NCBI GenBank assembly: GCA_007135845.1
Contig: SLIC01000164.1
Coordinates: 1-8,010, forward strand
Source of the DNA: Candidatus Brevefilum sp.
GTDB lineage: Bacteria; Chloroflexota; Anaerolineae; Anaerolineales; Anaerolineaceae
DNA length: 8,010 bases
Direction: 5' to 3'
The position numbers were made by a program, and so were the translations under genes. How positions within the stretch are numbered: position 1 is the first letter of the stretch; every line of letters starts with the position of its first letter. The notes beneath the pieces were generated by a model. That model was not told where the DNA came from. It saw only the letters and a program-made list of their open reading frames with translations, and did not search any database. Shown in pieces: positions 5,461-8,010 of this stretch.

Positions 5461-6870
5461 ATGACAACGAACGAAGACTTATTGACTGGAAATGCAGAGC
5501 TAAAAAAACCCCTGGCGGTCGAGATCTTTACTAAAGGACTGTCAGGTTTGCTAGGTTTGGTGGGAATCGCTGCCGTCCTGATAGCACTTTATCTTTTGAT
5601 TGCACCCATGCTTCCAACGGTACTCCAACAAGAACAGCTGTTGCAGTTCAGTAACTTTTATTATGCTATTGGATTATTGGCCGTCGGGGGACTGGCTGGG
5701 GTGACAGCCAGAGGAATTTGGCGGTACCGAAATTGGGCCAGGGTGCTTTTGTTACTTGGCTTATTAATGTATGTTTTGTATTATTTTGTAACGATTATTT
5801 TCATGATCCTATCGACCATCTTTGCTGGATTAACAGTGGTCCCCTTTGTCATTATCTTGAGGGTGATTGGAATGGGACTGCTCTTTTTCCTGATCAATGC
5901 GGGTCTGCCAATTGTGTTACTTTTTTTGTTGGTCAAGGTTGATCAATTTTTTATCGAATCAGCCAGACAGCGAGATTTTGTTGAGCAAACGGTTCGTTAT
6001 GTGCTGTTGGGTTCAGCATTAAGCGCAATTATTATTGTTATTTTGATTTTTGTTTTCACCTTCAATGAAGCTCGTGACTCAATCACAAGGGTTGGATTGG
6101 ACACCATGTTGTTAGGGACGATCTGGCGGCCAGGTTCAATAATTGGAAACGAAAATCCTCAACTAGGGCTGGTGCCGATGATCCTTGGTACCATCTTAAG
6201 CACAATTGGGGCGGTGTTGATTGGTGTCCCCTTATCGATTGGAACGGCTGTTTTACTGGCAGAGGTGGCACCACCAGCAGTACGGGAAATATTTCGCCCT
6301 GCTGTTGAATTGTTGGCGGGCATCCCTTCTGTGGTGTATGGGTTGTTTGGCATGGTTGTTTTAGCACCCCTGATTCGAAATATTGATGTACCCAGAAACA
6401 CAGGTTTTGGGTTATTGAATGCTTCGATTATCCTGGCTGTGATGATTATCCCCACGGTGACCAGCATCGCAGAAGATGCGATTCGGGCTGTCCCTCGGGA
6501 ATACAAGGAGGGTTCACTGGCATTGGGGGGCACCCACTGGCAGACGATCACACGGACAATTTTACCGGCAGCACGATCGGGTATCTTAGCTGCCATCATC
6601 CTGGGGATCGGCCGAGCGCTGGGGGAAACCATGGCCATGATCATGGTCATTGGTAATTCGATCGCCATCCCAAGACCATTGACGGACAATCCCTTGACAT
6701 TGTTTCTGAATACAGCTCGGACATTAACAGGTAATATCGCGGTGGAAATAAATTACGCAGCCGGGGCACATCGCTCTGCTTTGTTCTTTACTGGTGTGCT
6801 GTTGTTCCTAATGATCTTAATCGTCAACAGTTTTGCACGGCTGCTCATGCGCTCAAAAAAGGAGGCATAA
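5461..6870 (+). CDS. pstC: Phosphate ABC transporter permease PstC with extra N-terminal membrane domain
   Basis: One of the two inner-membrane channel subunits of the Pst phosphate importer. The canonical permease part covers about residues 175-465: helices at about 180-200, 236-268, 282-304, 318-332, 370-397 and 438-460. The cytoplasmic EAA loop that docks on PstB runs from E338 (EDAIRAVPREYKEGSLALGG) to ILPAARSG (367-374). The protein is 469 residues, whereas PstC is usually around 300. The surplus is an N-terminal stretch with about four more hydrophobic segments (26-50, 66-83, 94-119 and 123-158) and a basic aromatic loop, RGIWRYRNWAR (84-94). I do not recognise that domain as a known phosphate-uptake module. 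GAGG at 5447-5450 lies 10 bases before the ATG. The stop overlaps the pstA start by one base, pointing to translational coupling. Confidence 0.93.
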   Translation: MTTNEDLLTGNAELKKPLAVEIFTKGLSGLLGLVGIAAVLIALYLLIAPMLPTVLQQEQLLQFSNFYYAIGLLAVGGLAGVTARGIWRYRNWARVLLLLGLLMYVLYYFVTIIFMILSTIFAGLTVVPFVIILRVIGMGLLFFLINAGLPIVLLFLLVKVDQFFIESARQRDFVEQTVRYVLLGSALSAIIIVILIFVFTFNEARDSITRVGLDTMLLGTIWRPGSIIGNENPQLGLVPMILGTILSTIGAVLIGVPLSIGTAVLLAEVAPPAVREIFRPAVELLAGIPSVVYGLFGMVVLAPLIRNIDVPRNTGFGLLNASIILAVMIIPTVTSIAEDAIRAVPREYKEGSLALGGTHWQTITRTILPAARSGILAAIILGIGRALGETMAMIMVIGNSIAIPRPLTDNPLTLFLNTARTLTGNIAVEINYAAGAHRSALFFTGVLLFLMILIVNSFARLLMRSKKEA

Positions 6871-7790
6871 TGTCGGTAGAGAGTGCAACATTCATCAGCC
6901 AGGAAAAGACAGAACAGGTAAAGAAACGCAACAAAGTATCACAGACATTGGGATATACTTTTGTTTGGACCTGCGCGTTTGCTGCCATTGCCACTGTTTT
7001 TTGGATCATTGGGTATGTGCTCACCCAAGGTTTTCAGGTGATTGATTATGAGTTTTTGTTCACACGCCCGGCTGGCGGCGTTTCTGGGGATGGGGGTATT
7101 TCAACCACGATTGTTAGTACCGTCTACCTGGTGGTTCTAACCCTGGCGATTGCCACACCACTGGGGGTTGGTGCTGGGATTTACCTGGTGGAATATGCCG
7201 GCGATGCTGTAAAGGAAAGCAAACTGGTAGCCTGGTTGGTGCAGATAGCTCGAACAGGCGTCGAGATTTTAGCCGGTGTCCCTTCAATTGTGTTCGGGTT
7301 ATTTGGCTTTGCTTTGTTTGTGCTCTACATGAGATTAGGTTTTTCTTTGCTGTCGGCTTCTCTCAGCGGTGCAGCTTTGGTTTTACCGACAATTATCCGC
7401 ACAAGTGAAGAAGCCCTGCTGACGGTGCCGCGTTCTTACCGGGAGGGCAGTCTTTCACTTGGTGCCACTCGCTGGTATACGATTTTTAATGTTGTTCTGC
7501 CAACGGCTATGCCCGGTATTGTGACGGGAATTGTCTTGAGTGTTGGGCGTATTATTGCCGAAACAGCCATCTTTTGGGTAACATTGGGCGGCAGTTTTTA
7601 CCTGCCGCAATCGATCATGCATTCAGGGCGGTCCCTGGCTTTGCACGTTTATATGCTGGCATCAGAAACACGTGCCTTTGATAAAGCCATGGGCACGGCA
7701 GCCATCCTGATCGTCACCATTGTGTTGCTAAACCTGGCTATCAATCTGATTTCGCGTCGTTTGACTGCAAAGATTTCTGGCACCCGATAA
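6870..7790 (+). CDS. pstA: Phosphate ABC transporter permease PstA
   Basis: Partner of PstC in the inner-membrane phosphate channel. At 306 residues it has the normal family length. A charged cytoplasmic N-terminus (1-24) is followed by six hydrophobic segments at about 28-52, 76-106, 131-153, 160-176, 207-235 and 270-294. The permease loop has [17 protein letters not shown] at 130-146, mirrored in PstC by VELLAGIPSVVYGLFG. The EAA motif begins at E181 ([20 protein letters not shown]) and ends in VLPTAMPG (209-216), the site that contacts the ATPase. The start ATG overlaps the pstC stop (ATAATG), with GGAGG at 6861-6865 just upstream inside pstC. That fixes the start and indicates coupled translation. 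pstB follows after 25 bases. Confidence 0.96.
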   Translation: MSVESATFISQEKTEQVKKRNKVSQTLGYTFVWTCAFAAIATVFWIIGYVLTQGFQVIDYEFLFTRPAGGVSGDGGISTTIVSTVYLVVLTLAIATPLGVGAGIYLVEYAGDAVKESKLVAWLVQIARTGVEILAGVPSIVFGLFGFALFVLYMRLGFSLLSASLSGAALVLPTIIRTSEEALLTVPRSYREGSLSLGATRWYTIFNVVLPTAMPGIVTGIVLSVGRIIAETAIFWVTLGGSFYLPQSIMHSGRSLALHVYMLASETRAFDKAMGTAAILIVTIVLLNLAINLISRRLTAKISGTR

Positions 7791-7815
7791 GTGTTTTTGC
7801 AGAAGGATTAAGGAA

Positions 7816-8010
7816 ATGACCTCTGAAAACAACGGACAAAAATTCACTGTAAACAACCTTGAAGTTTTCTATGGTGAGTTTCGGGCATTAAAAGATGTCT
7901 GTATGGATATAAAAGCCAATGCCATTACGGCGCTGATCGGACCCTCTGGGTGTGGGAAGTCAACCTTTTTGCGTGCTTTCAACCGAATGAATGACTTAAT
8001 CCCCAACACA
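7816..8010 (+). CDS. pstB: Phosphate ABC transporter ATP-binding protein PstB (N-terminal part, cut by window edge)
   Basis: This is the cytoplasmic ATPase that powers phosphate import through PstC-PstA. Only the first 65 codons are present, and the frame is open to the last base. What is seen: a short polar leader, the beta-strand [11 protein letters not shown] with the A-loop aromatic Y19, then Walker [10 protein letters not shown] at 42-50, followed by [11 protein letters not shown] (51-61). That last stretch is highly characteristic of PstB among ABC ATPases. Walker B, the signature motif and the D- and H-loops lie beyond the window. AGAAGGA at 7801-7807 stands 8 bases before the ATG. It is the fourth gene of the pst operon. 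phoU commonly follows pstB, but that cannot be checked here. Confidence 0.95.
   Translation, partial: MTSENNGQKFTVNNLEVFYGEFRALKDVCMDIKANAITALIGPSGCGKSTFLRAFNRMNDLIPNT

Noticed and set aside
6159..6689. 176-residue open frame on the - strand
   Set aside because: It lies wholly inside pstC, which has clear permease motifs. The reverse reading shows no recognisable domain and is best explained by codon bias of the true gene.
1..8010. CRISPR array, tRNA or rRNA gene, insertion sequence
   Set aside because: I saw no regularly spaced short repeats, cloverleaf-like segment, transposase frame or paired terminal repeats with target duplications.

Overview
This 8 kb window is ordinary bacterial chromosome with six complete genes and one gene cut by the right edge, all on the + strand. 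There are no tRNA, rRNA or CRISPR arrays and no transposase. Base composition looks moderate. The gene types suggest an anaerobic or facultative bacterium, possibly of the Chloroflexota (Anaerolineae-like): a stand-alone glycogen-binding domain, a cysteine-rich ferredoxin with a helix-turn-helix-like N-terminus, and a lipoprotein-type phosphate-binding protein. That placement is an inference from family resemblance and is not proven here.

Left part (1-1880). A G-rich hairpin lies at the left edge. It is followed by a 98-residue CBM48/AMPK-beta-type glycogen-binding protein that ends in a textbook terminator (497-527). Directly after it comes a consensus -10 box and a 355-residue iron-sulfur protein with four separate cysteine clusters. 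Only the last two clusters are classical ferredoxin [4Fe-4S] motifs.

Middle (1881-3626). A full-length 6-phosphogluconate dehydrogenase (gnd, oxidative pentose phosphate pathway) stands as a single-gene unit with its own terminator. The 333-base gap after it holds that terminator and then a candidate phosphate-regulated promoter, with TT-rich half-sites spaced about 10-11 bases apart.

Right part (3627-8010). This is a high-affinity phosphate uptake operon in the order pstS-pstC-pstA-pstB, with pstB truncated by the window. PstS captures phosphate outside the membrane, PstC and PstA form the channel, and PstB hydrolyses ATP. Two things are unusual. PstS is a single lipoprotein carrying two complete, roughly 86% identical phosphate-binding domains in tandem. 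PstC carries an extra N-terminal membrane domain of about 150 residues. A strong palindromic stem-loop sits between pstS and pstC and probably sets the ratio of binding protein to channel mRNA. The tandem PstS is the most interesting item in the window.
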